Part shown: piece after piece, positions 52,378 to 61,180 of the stretch
How the letters are laid out: every line of letters begins with the position of its first letter
Position numbering within the stretch: the first letter of the stretch is position 1
Origin: GCA-2686295 sp964402995
Lineage (GTDB): Archaea > Nanobdellota > Nanobdellia > Woesearchaeales > GCA-2686295
Assembly (NCBI GenBank): GCA_964402995.1
Contig: CAYOEA010000003.1
Span: 62,001-126,000, forward strand
Reading direction: 5' to 3'
Length of the DNA: 64,000 nucleotides
The notes under the pieces: model-generated
The model's input: the letters and a program-made list of their open reading frames with translations, nothing else
The model's database searches: none
Told to the model about the DNA's origin: nothing
Program-made: the position numbers and the translations under genes

Positions 52378-53235
52378 ATGACAATCGAAAAAATGTTAAG
52401 TGAAGATTTACCCATGCCACAATCTGATTCGTGGAAAAATAATGTGAATCGTTTTATTGAAAACAATGATATTGGAAGAACTGTATTTGATAGTTTTTAT
52501 TTATCAAAAACTAAAGAAGGAGAATCTCCAACTGAAGATAATACTGGTATGATTTTAGTTAGAGCTCTGCTTGCTGACTTAGATGGTAATCGATCCAAAG
52601 AAAGCAAATATGTTTTCTTACAATCTTTTTATGGCGAGGGAGATTTATCAACCATTGATATAGTTAAACTTCCAGAAGGCTATCATAAGGATATAATTGA
52701 TACTTATCTTGATAATATTCTAACTCCTGATATTAGTTTAGATTTAATGCCTAGAGATAAAGGTGAGACTTCAAGATTTTTTGCAGCAGGAGGTCATGTT
52801 GAAACTGATAATGAAATGATTGAATTTACTGATCATAGTCAAGATTATGGTAATAACATTTCTACTTATTGCTCAAATGACATTGCAGCTTATTTAGTTT
52901 TTCAGTCTAGTCTTTCAGAGCCTGTATCTATGGGTAATAATATTATTAATGGGGGAAAATTCATCAATAAAAATCTTGATATGATGATTAATCATAAAAA
53001 GACTCCTGAGTTTTACAATCAGTTAATTGATATGCATATTTTAGAAAAAATTCGAAATGGTATTGAAGTTACTCGTGTTGATACTGGAGCTATCGCCATG
53101 ACTAAAGCTTATGATCGTTCAATTACTTATGGCGTTGATCCAATTCAGGCTATTGTTGAAGAACATTCAGGTGGTATTGGTAGGGATATTTTACTTTTAT
53201 CAACTGTAGAAAATATGAAATTAAAGAATAAATAA
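52378..53235 (+). CDS. unknown protein, fourth gene of the operon
   Basis: 285 residues, soluble, acidic. Begins MTIEKMLSEDLPMPQ, 12 bases after the previous stop. Features visible are ILVRALLADLDGNRSKESKY, an acidic middle, and a final helical part (TYGVDPIQAIVEEHSGGIGR). No motif of a known enzyme class is evident. Function unknown. Confidence 0.6.
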   Translation: MTIEKMLSEDLPMPQSDSWKNNVNRFIENNDIGRTVFDSFYLSKTKEGESPTEDNTGMILVRALLADLDGNRSKESKYVFLQSFYGEGDLSTIDIVKLPEGYHKDIIDTYLDNILTPDISLDLMPRDKGETSRFFAAGGHVETDNEMIEFTDHSQDYGNNISTYCSNDIAAYLVFQSSLSEPVSMGNNIINGGKFINKNLDMMINHKKTPEFYNQLIDMHILEKIRNGIEVTRVDTGAIAMTKAYDRSITYGVDPIQAIVEEHSGGIGRDILLLSTVENMKLKNK

Positions 53236-53314
53236 TTTTTATTTTTTTAAATTTAATTTTAAAATCTTTAGAAGTTTAATTTTAATAAAAAAAAGAAATA
53301 AAAAAATTGGAAAA

Positions 53315-53884
53315 CTAGTGTCTTCCTTTGTTTGCATTTAATGATGGTCTTATTTTTTCTGCACCGATTCCTTTCTTTCGAAGTCCTCGTGATTTACGTC
53401 CAGCACTTGTTAATCCTCTTTGTGCTTTTCCTTTTGAAAATAGTGTCCATCCTAGAATCTTATCATTTACAATGCTTGGGCTGTATCTATCTGCAATGAT
53501 TACTTCGTACCATGCTGATAAACCATCTTGTCCAACTTTGTAACTGTTGATTATTTCGCAGTTAGTATATTTTTGTGCTACTCTTTCTTCTGCGATTTGC
53601 TGATAGTTTTTATTGACTATTTTTTTTCTTCGCATGTGTTTTGGTCTTCTTCCGCCTTTGAATTGAGGTCTTTGCCTTCCTCCTCTTGAAACTCTTTGTC
53701 TAATGACTAAGATTCCTTCTTTAGCTCGGTAACCTAAACTTCTTGCTTTGTCTAGTCTTGTTGGTCTCTTAATTCTTACTGTGGAAAGTTCTGTTCTCCA
53801 TAGAATTAATCGTTCTTTATTTAATGCATTTAGAGTTGTTTTTGGTTTTTTCCAAAGTTCTCGAATACGTTTGTATATTCCCAT
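53315..53884 (-). CDS. rpl15e: large-subunit ribosomal protein L15e
   Basis: 189 residues, family length. The conserved basic sequence includes RPTRLDKARSLGYRAKEGI, VSRGGRQRPQFKGGRRPKHM and the C-terminal RGLTSAGRKSRGLRKKG. An rRNA-binding protein of archaeal and eukaryotic ribosomes. Preceded by GGAGGAAC and a leader of about 90 bases from a TATA-like CTTTATAAATAG near 53995-54006. Confidence 0.96.
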   Translation of the reverse strand: MGIYKRIRELWKKPKTTLNALNKERLILWRTELSTVRIKRPTRLDKARSLGYRAKEGILVIRQRVSRGGRQRPQFKGGRRPKHMRRKKIVNKNYQQIAEERVAQKYTNCEIINSYKVGQDGLSAWYEVIIADRYSPSIVNDKILGWTLFSKGKAQRGLTSAGRKSRGLRKKGIGAEKIRPSLNANKGRH

Positions 53885-53908
53885 TTTAATGTTCCTCCAT
53901 TATTTGTT

Positions 53909-53936
53909 CGCACGATGCTCGTTTTTTAGATGTGCG
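53909..53936 (-). promoter_or_regulatory. hairpin in the rpl15e leader
   Basis: CGCAC (53909-53913) and GTGCG (53932-53936) can pair across an 18-base loop shortly upstream of the ribosome binding site. A possible autoregulatory site, but the stem is short and the loop long. Confidence 0.25.
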
Positions 53937-54247
53937 CAAAGATTCGGGCGAGTTAAGCCTACATTTCCTTGTTTTTTTAGTTTAGAAACAGATTTCTATT
54001 TATAAAGATTACTTTATATTGTGCTCATCATCCCATTTACCAACAACTTTTTATATGATTTACACTTTTCTACTTGTATTATGATTCAAAAAGGCGATTA
54101 TATTCATTGTTAGTCGAGCTTATTCTAGTTTAAACTTTTTTAACAAAACAAAACAGCTTAGAAATTCTTCTAATTTTTTAAGTTTCAATTCTTTTCAAGA
54201 ATCAAAACCATTAAAAATAAGACTATTCTCCAAATTAAAATCAGTAT

Positions 54248-54321
54248 GGCGGTATTGGTGCAATCTGGTAGCATGCAGGACTGTGGATCCTTCGATCCGG
54301 GTTCAAATCCCGGGTACCGCC
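54248..54321 (+). tRNA. trnH: tRNA-His (GTG anticodon)
   Basis: Cloverleaf by eye: acceptor GCGGTAT with GTACCGC, preceded by an encoded G at position -1 that pairs with C73, the histidine tRNA hallmark. D arm GTGC/GCAT, anticodon loop CTGTGGA with GTG, T arm CCGGG-TTCAAAT-CCCGG. One mismatch (C-T) at the outer pair of the anticodon stem. No encoded CCA end and no intron. A TATA-like AAAAATAA lies about 35 bases upstream. The rest of the 732-bp region between rpl15e and the acetyltransferase gene holds no clear protein gene other than the 34-codon frame at 54493. Confidence 0.93.
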
Positions 54322-54377
54322 CTCTTTTTTAAAAAAAGAGGATGTACCAAAAATTCTCAATTTTTGAGTACCGCCCT
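54321..54377 (+). terminator. two hairpins and a copied tRNA end behind tRNA-His
   Basis: 54321-54341 is CCTCTTTTTT/AAAAAAGAGG with a single central A. 54348-54366 is CAAAAATT/AATTTTTG with loop CTC. The last ten bases, GTACCGCCCT (54368-54377), repeat 54314-54323 at the tRNA 3' end, which suggests a small duplication. The T runs would end transcription. Confidence 0.5.
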
Positions 54378-54492
54378 TCTATTTATTCTATACGCAAATA
54401 TTCATCATCGTTAATAGTCAGCAAATTATTCAAATAAATTCTTTTATGCTGATGTGAAGGTTTAAATCTTTTAGTTAGCGGAGAAATAAAAA

Positions 54493-54597
54493 ATGAATAA
54501 AACAAACATAAATAAAAAACAAGAAGAACAAAAGCAAAACTTTTCAACTAGTTTACAGACTAATATTTTAGATTCTGCTAATTCTATTCATTGTTAG
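54493..54597 (+). CDS. 34-codon frame before the acetyltransferase gene, possibly its N-terminus in another frame
   Basis: Begins MNKTNINKKQEEQKQ and ends SANSIHC with TAG at 54595-54597. A TATA-like GTTTAAATC (about 54461) and CGGAG precede it. In the +1 frame the sequence continues from about 54590 as IVRPYVSSDLDN into the acetyltransferase, which needs exactly such a first strand. So this is either a coupled leader ORF, a +1 frameshift site, or an assembly error of one base. Confidence 0.4.
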   Translation: MNKTNINKKQEEQKQNFSTSLQTNILDSANSIHC

Positions 54598-54616
54598 ACC
54601 TTATGTTTCTTCGGAT

Positions 54617-55102
54617 TTGGATAATTTAGTAAAAATATATCAATCTGCTTTTGCTGAACCTCCTTGGAATGAAAATTGGAGCTTTGATGAGGTTGTTGAA
54701 GATCTAAATCTTGGTTTGAACAGCGAAGGTTCTATTGTTCTAGTTGCAGAATACGAAAATCAATTACTTGGTTTTACTTGGGGTTATAATTTGCCTTTAG
54801 AAAAATTTTCTTTTTTAGAAAGTTTAGTTTCTTCAAATTCATCTTATATGGATGAAATAGCAGTTATGCCTTTTGCAAGAATTAAAAACATTGGTTCAAC
54901 TCTTTGTCAAGAATATTTCAAATCTGTAAGTGACGCAGGTCTTGATTCTGTTGTTTTAAGAACTGACATTAGAAACGAAGCATCTATGGCTTTATTCAAG
55001 AAAAATGGTTTTACACCTGTAGTAAATTCTTCAGAATCAGTTTATGATCCTATTGAAGAAAAACGAATTTATCTTGAAAAAGTTTTGGAGGTGACAAAAT
55101 GA
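54617..55102 (+). CDS. GNAT-family N-acetyltransferase, start uncertain
   Basis: 161 residues from a TTG at 54617, but the frame is open from 54572 and the extra residues IVRPYVSSD look like the first GNAT strand, so the true N-terminus is longer. Motif A is YMDEIAVMPFARIKNIGSTLCQEYF, then VVLRTDIRNEASMALFKKNGF. The stop overlaps the next ATG (ATGA at 55099-55102), coupling it to an M20 peptidase gene. Together these suggest handling of N-acylated amino acids or peptides; this is inference. Confidence 0.75.
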   Translation: MDNLVKIYQSAFAEPPWNENWSFDEVVEDLNLGLNSEGSIVLVAEYENQLLGFTWGYNLPLEKFSFLESLVSSNSSYMDEIAVMPFARIKNIGSTLCQEYFKSVSDAGLDSVVLRTDIRNEASMALFKKNGFTPVVNSSESVYDPIEEKRIYLEKVLEVTK

Positions 55103-56103
55103 ATGCAATATCTCTTGCAAGGGAATTAATTAAAATTCCCTCTCCTTCTGGGAGTGAATCAAAACTAGGTTTTTTCTTGAAAGAAATTCTTGAAAAATAT
55201 TTTCAAGTTAGAATTCAAAAAGTAGGTTCTAGTTTTAACTTACTTGCATTTATTGGAAAACCTGATTTTTTGTTTACAACACACATAGATACTGTACCTT
55301 GTAATATTGATTTCAAAGAAGATTCTTTATCTCTTTATGGGCGAGGTGCAGTTGATACTAAAGGTTTAATCGCTTCAATGATTTTTGCTGCAATCAGGGC
55401 AAAAGAATCTGGACTTTCTAATTTTGGGATATTATTTGATGTTGGAGAAGAATCTGATTTTTGCGGAATAAAAAAAGCTGTTAATTTAGTTAAACCACAA
55501 TTCGTAGTAGTTGGTGAACCTACTAATTTCAAATTAGTTATTGGTCAAAAAGGTCTTCTTGGCTTAAAGATAAACTCATTTGGTAAATCTTGTCACGGAT
55601 CAAATCCTTCAAATGGAATTTGTGCAATATCTAAATTGGTGGATTTTTTAGCTGATCTAAAAAAATTAGCTTTACCAATTAATAACTCTGGTTCGAATGT
55701 ATTGAACATTGGTTTAATTAATGGTGGGTTTGCAATTAATGTTGTTCCAGATTATGCGAGTTGTAGTTTAGAGTTTAGAACTACTGTTGATAATAAGGTC
55801 ATATTAGATTTAATAAAATCTTTAGTTAAGAAATTTAATTTAGAATTTGAAGTATTATCTAATTTTAATCCTGTTTTTGCTTCAGAATCTAGATTTATTA
55901 AACAACTTAGTTTTGAACAAAAATTTAACTCTGCATTTTCAGAGATTTATTTTTGGTCTGGTATTTGTCCTGTTATCGAATTTGGACCTGGTAATCCTGA
56001 ATTTGCACACACTGATGTTGAAATGATCTTGAAAAAAGACATTTTAAGAGGAGTTGATGAATACTTCTCATTAATAGAAACTTATAAAAAGTCATACAAC
56101 TGA
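55099..56103 (+). CDS. M20-family metallopeptidase/deacylase (DapE/ArgE/LysK-like)
   Basis: 334 residues. Metal-binding motifs in order: FTTHIDTVP (near 55-63), GRGAVDTKG (near 80-88), VGEESDFCG with the catalytic Glu pair (near 114-122), GEPTN (near 138), and a C-terminal FAHTDVE. A dimerisation domain lies between. The layout is that of two-zinc amidases that split N-acylated or diaminopimelate-type substrates; LysK-like deacylases of lysine or arginine synthesis are shorter members of similar size. Substrate not determined. Confidence 0.85.
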   Translation: MNAISLARELIKIPSPSGSESKLGFFLKEILEKYFQVRIQKVGSSFNLLAFIGKPDFLFTTHIDTVPCNIDFKEDSLSLYGRGAVDTKGLIASMIFAAIRAKESGLSNFGILFDVGEESDFCGIKKAVNLVKPQFVVVGEPTNFKLVIGQKGLLGLKINSFGKSCHGSNPSNGICAISKLVDFLADLKKLALPINNSGSNVLNIGLINGGFAINVVPDYASCSLEFRTTVDNKVILDLIKSLVKKFNLEFEVLSNFNPVFASESRFIKQLSFEQKFNSAFSEIYFWSGICPVIEFGPGNPEFAHTDVEMILKKDILRGVDEYFSLIETYKKSYN

Positions 56104-56121
56104 CTTTAATAAGGTAATATA

Positions 56122-56183
56122 ATATGAAACTGAGAAGTTCAAAGAACTTTGATGTTCATAAATGTCCGGAGGATAATTTATGA
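56122..56183 (+). promoter_or_regulatory. structured leader with 19-codon ORF before hisS
   Basis: The ORF from 56124 encodes MKLRSSKNFDVHKCPEDNL and its TGA (56181-56183) overlaps the hisS ATG as ATGA. Outer stem TATGAA/TTCATA (56123-56128 with 56155-56160); inner hairpin AAGTTC/GAACTT with loop AAA (56135-56149) plus a G-U pair. CCGGAGGAT follows. Relative to the cmk leader, several inner-stem pairs are changed on both sides, which supports selection for the fold. Confidence 0.65.
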
Positions 56184-57478
56184 AACTTATGAATGCAAGG
56201 GGCGTGCGTGATTTTGCTCCTGAAGATAAAATAATTAGGAATGATTTAGTTGACAAGCTAAAGACTGTTTTTGAGCGATATGGTTTTTCTCCTTTAGAAA
56301 CTCCTCTTATTGAACGTCTTGAAGTTCTTACTGCAAAAGCAGGCGGAAATGATGAAGCTGATGTTGCTAAAGAAATGTTTACTTTCAAAGATCAAGGTGA
56401 GCGAGATTTAGGTCTTCGATTTGAATTAACTCTTTCTTTCTCTAGATTTATTGGTATGAATCCTAGTATGAAGATGCCTTTCAAAAGATATGAATTAGGT
56501 CCTGTCTTTAGAGATGGTCCGATTAAACTTGGAAGGTACAGACAGTTCTGGCAATGTGATGTTGATGTTGTTGGCGCAAGATCTGGTGTTGTTGATGCTG
56601 AATTAATCGCATTATCTCTTGATGTTTTTGAGGCTCTTGGTCTTGATGCTTATTTGAATGTTAATAATAGAAAAATCTTAAAAGGAATTATTGAATTCGC
56701 AGGAATTGATATTTCAATGGCGGACTCGGTTATTATTTCAATCGATAAATTGGATAAAATCGGAACTGATGGTGTAAGACGAGAACTTGAAGGTAAAGGT
56801 CTTGACGATGGTCAAGTTGCAAAAGCTTTGAGTGTGTTCAATACTATTGGTTCAACAGAAGAAAAACTTGCAACTCTAAAAAGTATTTTAACATCTGATA
56901 TTGGTAAAGAAGGTTTAGCTGAAATGGAAGAAACTCTTTCTTATCTTTCTGATAAACAAAAAGAAAAAGTTAATTTTAATATTTCTTTAGCCAGAGGTCT
57001 TGGTTATTATACTGGAACTATTTTTGAAGGTTATATGAAAAAATCTAAAGTTACTTCCTCAATTTGTGGTGGTGGACGTTATGATGAGATGATTTCAAAA
57101 CTTCTTGATTCTAAAAAAGAATATCCTTGTGTTGGTATTTCTTTTGGTTTAGATGTTATTTCTGATGTCTTAAAAGAAAATGAATCTGAATCAAAAAAGA
57201 CTGTAACTAAAGTTTTCATTATTCCAATTAAAACTCCTAAGGAATGTTTTGAAATTACAAAACAACTTCGTGATGCTGGAATTAATGCTGATATGGATCT
57301 TTCAGGCAGAGGTATTTCTAAAAATCTTGATTTTGCAAATGTGATGCGAATTCCTTATGTTGTTTTTGCTGGTCAAAATGAATTGCAAGAAGGTAAAGTC
57401 AAACTTAAAAACATGCTTTCTGGTGATGAAGAATTGCTTTCAGTTAGCGATTTGATTAAAAAGATGAAATCTTTTTAA
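56180..57478 (+). CDS. hisS: histidyl-tRNA synthetase
   Basis: 432 residues, class II. Motif 1 GFSPLETPLIERLEVL, motif 2 KRYELGPVFRDGPIKLGRYRQFWQ, the histidine-specific RGLGYYTGTIFEGY, and motif 3 GGGRYDEMISKL. A C-terminal anticodon-binding domain begins near TKVFIIPIKTP. It charges tRNA-His, whose gene is 1.9 kb upstream on the same strand. Start fixed by the ATGA junction with the leader ORF. Confidence 0.96.
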   Translation: MKLMNARGVRDFAPEDKIIRNDLVDKLKTVFERYGFSPLETPLIERLEVLTAKAGGNDEADVAKEMFTFKDQGERDLGLRFELTLSFSRFIGMNPSMKMPFKRYELGPVFRDGPIKLGRYRQFWQCDVDVVGARSGVVDAELIALSLDVFEALGLDAYLNVNNRKILKGIIEFAGIDISMADSVIISIDKLDKIGTDGVRRELEGKGLDDGQVAKALSVFNTIGSTEEKLATLKSILTSDIGKEGLAEMEETLSYLSDKQKEKVNFNISLARGLGYYTGTIFEGYMKKSKVTSSICGGGRYDEMISKLLDSKKEYPCVGISFGLDVISDVLKENESESKKTVTKVFIIPIKTPKECFEITKQLRDAGINADMDLSGRGISKNLDFANVMRIPYVVFAGQNELQEGKVKLKNMLSGDEELLSVSDLIKKMKSF

Positions 57479-57484
57479 TTATTC

Positions 57485-57502
57485 CAGAAATTTTGATTTC
57501 TG
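57485..57502 (+). terminator. hairpin after hisS
   Basis: CAGAAAT/ATTTCTG with a 4-base loop (TTTG), seven bases after the hisS stop, followed later by a T-rich stretch (57533-57540). Consistent with termination. Confidence 0.45.
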
Positions 57503-57592
57503 TTATAATTAAGGCGCTGAAATAATTTAATTATTTTTTTATTCACTCATTTTCTCACATATCTTTTTATATATTTCTTAATTTCCTTTCTT

Positions 57593-58609
57593 ATGGAAAG
57601 TGATTTTTTAGATTCATTTATTGATGTATTCAAAGATTGTCATGTGCCTCAGCTACCTATGACTATATCTTATGATGGTGGTCCTTTTCATTATAAATTT
57701 CAGATTCCTGTTGCATCTTCTGAGAATTTAGGTTTCTTTCAACGTTATTTAGCTAAACGTGATATTCAAAGAGGAGTTATTAATTCTGTTCAAAGAACCT
57801 CTGTTTCAGAAAATGAATTTGGTAACAATATTGATTTTCATCTTTCTCTTAGAGAAGGTATTGAAGCATTTTATGGGCATTATTCTTCTCAAAGATTTGT
57901 GCCTTTCTTAGAAGAAAACTCTGTTGCAACTTCTGAGCGTGATTCTATTCTAAAAGAATTTTCTTTTGCAGATGATTTTTGGGAATATGCTTTTATTGTT
58001 GAATATCATGATAATAGGCGTGGCAATGGTGATTGGGATGCTTTTAGAATCTTAATGCCTGGGCTTTCTTCTAATGAGATTGATGCTCGTCTTCCTAAAT
58101 ATCTTTTTAGTCAATCAAAATATTCTAAAGATAATGTTCCTAATGGTCTTTCTGGTTTGATAAAACGAGGTCGTGATGAAACATTTTGGAATGTTGTTAA
58201 AGATAGAACTAGAGCTTATGTTTCTGAAGAAAATTATTTTTTAGCTAAGGTTGCATCTCACCGAGAAGCTTCAGCTGATTTGGACTATGCTGGTTTTATG
58301 AGGAAAAAAGGAATAACTAATGTTGATAGAGCTCATTATAATTTTGCAAGAAATTTTCATAAACCAGTTATTTTATTTGTAGCTGATGAAAATAAACTTC
58401 CTTCAATTAATCTTAAAGATACTAAAATTGATTGGGGTTATTTATCAATTATTTATCCTGTGTTTAATGAGAATTTTGCCCTTCCTGATTTTTTAGGTTC
58501 AACCGGTGCATATATTGGAAATGATCCAAAAGTTTTGATGCAAAAATTAAAAAATGTTTCTGAAGCTTATCTTTCCGGGGCTTTGCAATTTCGTGAAACT
58601 TTTGACTAA
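57593..58609 (+). CDS. unknown protein
   Basis: 338 residues, soluble, aromatic-rich. Recognisable stretches such as PMTISYDGGPFHYKFQIPVA, FWEYAFIVEYHDNRRGNGDW and IDWGYLSIIYPVFNENF do not match a family I know. No catalytic motif is evident. It has its own TATA-like CTTTTTATATATT about 28 bases before the ATG, so it is probably leaderless and monocistronic. The codon use is like the neighbours. Confidence 0.6.
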   Translation: MESDFLDSFIDVFKDCHVPQLPMTISYDGGPFHYKFQIPVASSENLGFFQRYLAKRDIQRGVINSVQRTSVSENEFGNNIDFHLSLREGIEAFYGHYSSQRFVPFLEENSVATSERDSILKEFSFADDFWEYAFIVEYHDNRRGNGDWDAFRILMPGLSSNEIDARLPKYLFSQSKYSKDNVPNGLSGLIKRGRDETFWNVVKDRTRAYVSEENYFLAKVASHREASADLDYAGFMRKKGITNVDRAHYNFARNFHKPVILFVADENKLPSINLKDTKIDWGYLSIIYPVFNENFALPDFLGSTGAYIGNDPKVLMQKLKNVSEAYLSGALQFRETFD

Positions 58610-58720
58610 TCCAAAACTGTTTTAAATCCTGCTTTTCCACCAATTTCTATTAAATTAAGTTTGAATCACAAAATAGTAACTTTTATATACTAATAACAGT
58701 GATTACTATACTAGAAAACA

Positions 58721-59482
58721 ATGACTGTAGTACAAGAACAACCCCATGATAAGATTTTCAACCTTCTGTTTAATGAAGACGAGCTTACTTGGCAGAATAT
58801 TATTTACGATCTTATTCGTTCTGAGGAGATGAATCCTTGGGATATCAATATCACTACTATTTCTCAAAAGTTTATTGGCCGTCTTAAAGAGCTTAAAGAG
58901 ATGGATTTTAGAATTAGTGGTAAAGTTGTATTGGCTTCTGCTATGCTTCTTAGAATGAAAACAAACAGGCTTATGGATGAAGATATGCTTGCATTTGATA
59001 ATCTTGTTCATGGCATTGAAGACTATGATGATTCTATGGACCTTCTTGATGAATTATCTAATGGTTATCAAGAAAAAGAAGTAACTCCTCCATTAAGACC
59101 TAGAACTCCTCAGCCTAGAAAGAGAAAGGTTTCCGTTTTCGATCTTGTTGAAGCTCTTGAAAAAGCTTTAAACGTTCAGAATCGAAGAAAGAAATACTTA
59201 ACTCCTGATGTTAAAATGGTTGCTCCAAAAAAGGGCAAAGAATTAACTGTTATTATGAGTGATGTTTATGATAAAATTTTAACTCATTTTGGCGCTCAAC
59301 CAAAATCTAAAACTAAATCTAATGTTAGACTTTCTTTTGAAGATTTGATTCCTTCCGATACTAAGGAAGATAGAGTTTATACTTTTATTCCTCTTTTACA
59401 CTTAGAAAATCAAGCTAAAGTTAATATGGATCAACAAGAACATTTTGGTGATATCTTTATTGACCTTGTAAAAAAGAAGTAA
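58721..59482 (+). CDS. scpA: ScpA, kleisin subunit of the SMC-ScpAB complex
   Basis: 253 residues. The N-terminal kleisin pattern is clear: LTWQNIIYDLIRSEEMNPWDINITTISQKF, then GKVVLASAMLLRMKTNRL. A proline/basic linker (RPRTPQPRKRKVSVFDL) leads to the C-terminal winged helix ending FIPLLHLENQAKVNMDQQEHFGDIFI. It bridges SMC heads for chromosome compaction and segregation. Own promoter; the smc and scpB genes are not in this window. Confidence 0.92.
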   Translation: MTVVQEQPHDKIFNLLFNEDELTWQNIIYDLIRSEEMNPWDINITTISQKFIGRLKELKEMDFRISGKVVLASAMLLRMKTNRLMDEDMLAFDNLVHGIEDYDDSMDLLDELSNGYQEKEVTPPLRPRTPQPRKRKVSVFDLVEALEKALNVQNRRKKYLTPDVKMVAPKKGKELTVIMSDVYDKILTHFGAQPKSKTKSNVRLSFEDLIPSDTKEDRVYTFIPLLHLENQAKVNMDQQEHFGDIFIDLVKKK

Positions 59483-59534
59483 TCTCCTCACTAACACAAC
59501 AATCTTTTTAAACGATTTCTCATTCTATTTATTT

Positions 59535-60206
59535 ATGGCAACTATTCTTTTAGGTTTTAACAATAACCCAAACATTGGACTGTACGCTTTTGTTACTGAT
59601 AAGTTTGCGCTTGTAGGTCGAGAACTTGATGATATTACAGTTGCAGAAATACAGCGTGTATTAGATGTTCCTGTTCACAGAGTAAGTATTGCAGGCACTT
59701 CACTTATAGGTGTATTTCTTACAGGTAATTCTGACATGGTTTATGTTCCTGGTATTGCTTTTGAAAATGAACTTGAAGACTTAAAGAAGCTAGGTATTGA
59801 TTACACTGTTTTTAATACTGATTTAACTTGCTTAGGAAATAATATTATCCTTAACAAACATGGAGCAATTATGAGTTCTCAATTTTCAAATCAAGATGTC
59901 ATTAAATTTAAGAAATTAGTTCCTAAATTAAAAGTTGAAGTGTCTGATATTGCCGATACTAACACTCCTGGTGCTTGTATAGCAATTAACGGTAATTTAG
60001 CTTTAATCCATAGAGATATTAGTCCTGCTCAATCAGATCTTCTTGAATCAACTCTTAAATTAGAATTGGTTCCAACTACTATTAACCTTGGTGTGCCTTA
60101 TATTAAGTCAGGTATTCTTTGTAATGATAAAGGTCTTATTATTGGAGAAGCTTCAGGTCCTGCAGAAATTACTTACGCTGAAAGTGGACTTGGTTATATA
60201 TTGTAA
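59535..60206 (+). CDS. eif6: translation initiation factor 6 (aIF6)
   Basis: 223 residues, family length. Five pseudo-repeats of the pentein fold with typical strings NNPNIGLYAFVTDKFALVG, NSDMVYVPGIAFENEL, TDLTCLGNNIILNKHGA, TNTPGACIAINGNLALIHRD and GVPYIKSGILCNDKGLIIG. It binds the large ribosomal subunit and blocks joining with the small one. Stop and next start are 2 bases apart, forming an operon with prs and prefoldin. Confidence 0.95.
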   Translation: MATILLGFNNNPNIGLYAFVTDKFALVGRELDDITVAEIQRVLDVPVHRVSIAGTSLIGVFLTGNSDMVYVPGIAFENELEDLKKLGIDYTVFNTDLTCLGNNIILNKHGAIMSSQFSNQDVIKFKKLVPKLKVEVSDIADTNTPGACIAINGNLALIHRDISPAQSDLLESTLKLELVPTTINLGVPYIKSGILCNDKGLIIGEASGPAEITYAESGLGYIL

Positions 60207-60208
60207 AA

Positions 60209-61180
60209 ATGGTTTATAACCCAAAAATGAGAATTATTGCAGGAACATCAAATCCTGCTCTTTCAAACAAGATTTCTAAATTTCTAAAAAAACCTTTAAC
60301 AAAAACTAACATAAAAACTTTTGCTGATGGTGAAATTTATGTTAAAATAGAAGAAGATGTTCGAGGCGATGATGTTTTTATTATTCAATCAACTGTTTCT
60401 AACGATTCAATTATGGAATTATTAATTATAATTGATGCTGTAAAACGAGCTTCTGCTAGAAAAATAATTGTAGTTTTGCCTTATTATGGTTATGCACGTC
60501 AAGATAGAAAAGCAGATGCGAGAGAATCTATAACTGCAAAGCTTGTTGCAAATCTTATTACAACTGCTGGCGCAGATAGAGTTCTTGGTATGGATATTCA
60601 TGCTCCTCAGATTCAAGGCTTTTTTGATATAGTATTTGATGATATATGGGCATTTCCAATCTTTGTAGATTATTTTAAAAGAAAAAAACTAACTAATTTG
60701 GTTGTTGTCTCGCCTGATTCTGGCGGGATAAAGCGAGCTGTTTTCTTAGGTAAACGTCTTAAATCTCCTGTTGCTTTGATTGATAAGCGTAGAGAGAAGC
60801 ATAATCAAGTTGCTGAAATGAATATAGTTGGAGAAGTTAAAGGAAAAAACGCGATTATATATGATGATATTATTGATACTGGCGGAACTATTTGTAAAGC
60901 TGCCTCTGCCTTAAAGGCTGCAGGTGCAAGAAAAATTTATTTATGTTGTACTCATCCTGTTTTATCAGGTGATGCTCTTTCAAAACTTAACGCTTCTGAT
61001 GCAGTTGAAGTTTTAGTTACAGATACTATTCCTTTAAAGCCTATTGGTAAGGTTAAGATTTTATCATTAAGTAGCCTTATTGGACAAGCTATGAAGAATT
61101 TGTACGAGAACAAATCAATTAGTATATTAAAAAAAGAAATAGATAAAAGTGTGTGGAAAAAATGGATCAAGAAAGATTAA
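60209..61180 (+). CDS. prs: ribose-phosphate pyrophosphokinase (PRPP synthetase)
   Basis: 323 residues from the ATG two bases after aIF6; a second ATG at 60227 is possible. Motifs: FADGEIYVKIEEDVRGDDVF, the flexible loop PYYGYARQDRKADARESITAK, GMDIHAPQIQGFF, and the PRPP-binding NAIIYDDIIDTGGTICKAA. It makes PRPP from ribose 5-phosphate and ATP for nucleotide and histidine synthesis. Its place between aIF6 and prefoldin, where L18Ae is often found in archaea, is unusual. Overlaps the prefoldin start. Confidence 0.95.
   Translation: MVYNPKMRIIAGTSNPALSNKISKFLKKPLTKTNIKTFADGEIYVKIEEDVRGDDVFIIQSTVSNDSIMELLIIIDAVKRASARKIIVVLPYYGYARQDRKADARESITAKLVANLITTAGADRVLGMDIHAPQIQGFFDIVFDDIWAFPIFVDYFKRKKLTNLVVVSPDSGGIKRAVFLGKRLKSPVALIDKRREKHNQVAEMNIVGEVKGKNAIIYDDIIDTGGTICKAASALKAAGARKIYLCCTHPVLSGDALSKLNASDAVEVLVTDTIPLKPIGKVKILSLSSLIGQAMKNLYENKSISILKKEIDKSVWKKWIKKD

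Noticed and set aside
54081..54113. 10-codon leaderless gene (MIQKGDYIHC)
   Set aside because: TATA spacing is good, but ten codons with no second evidence are not enough; only its shared 13-base end with 54585-54597 is of note.
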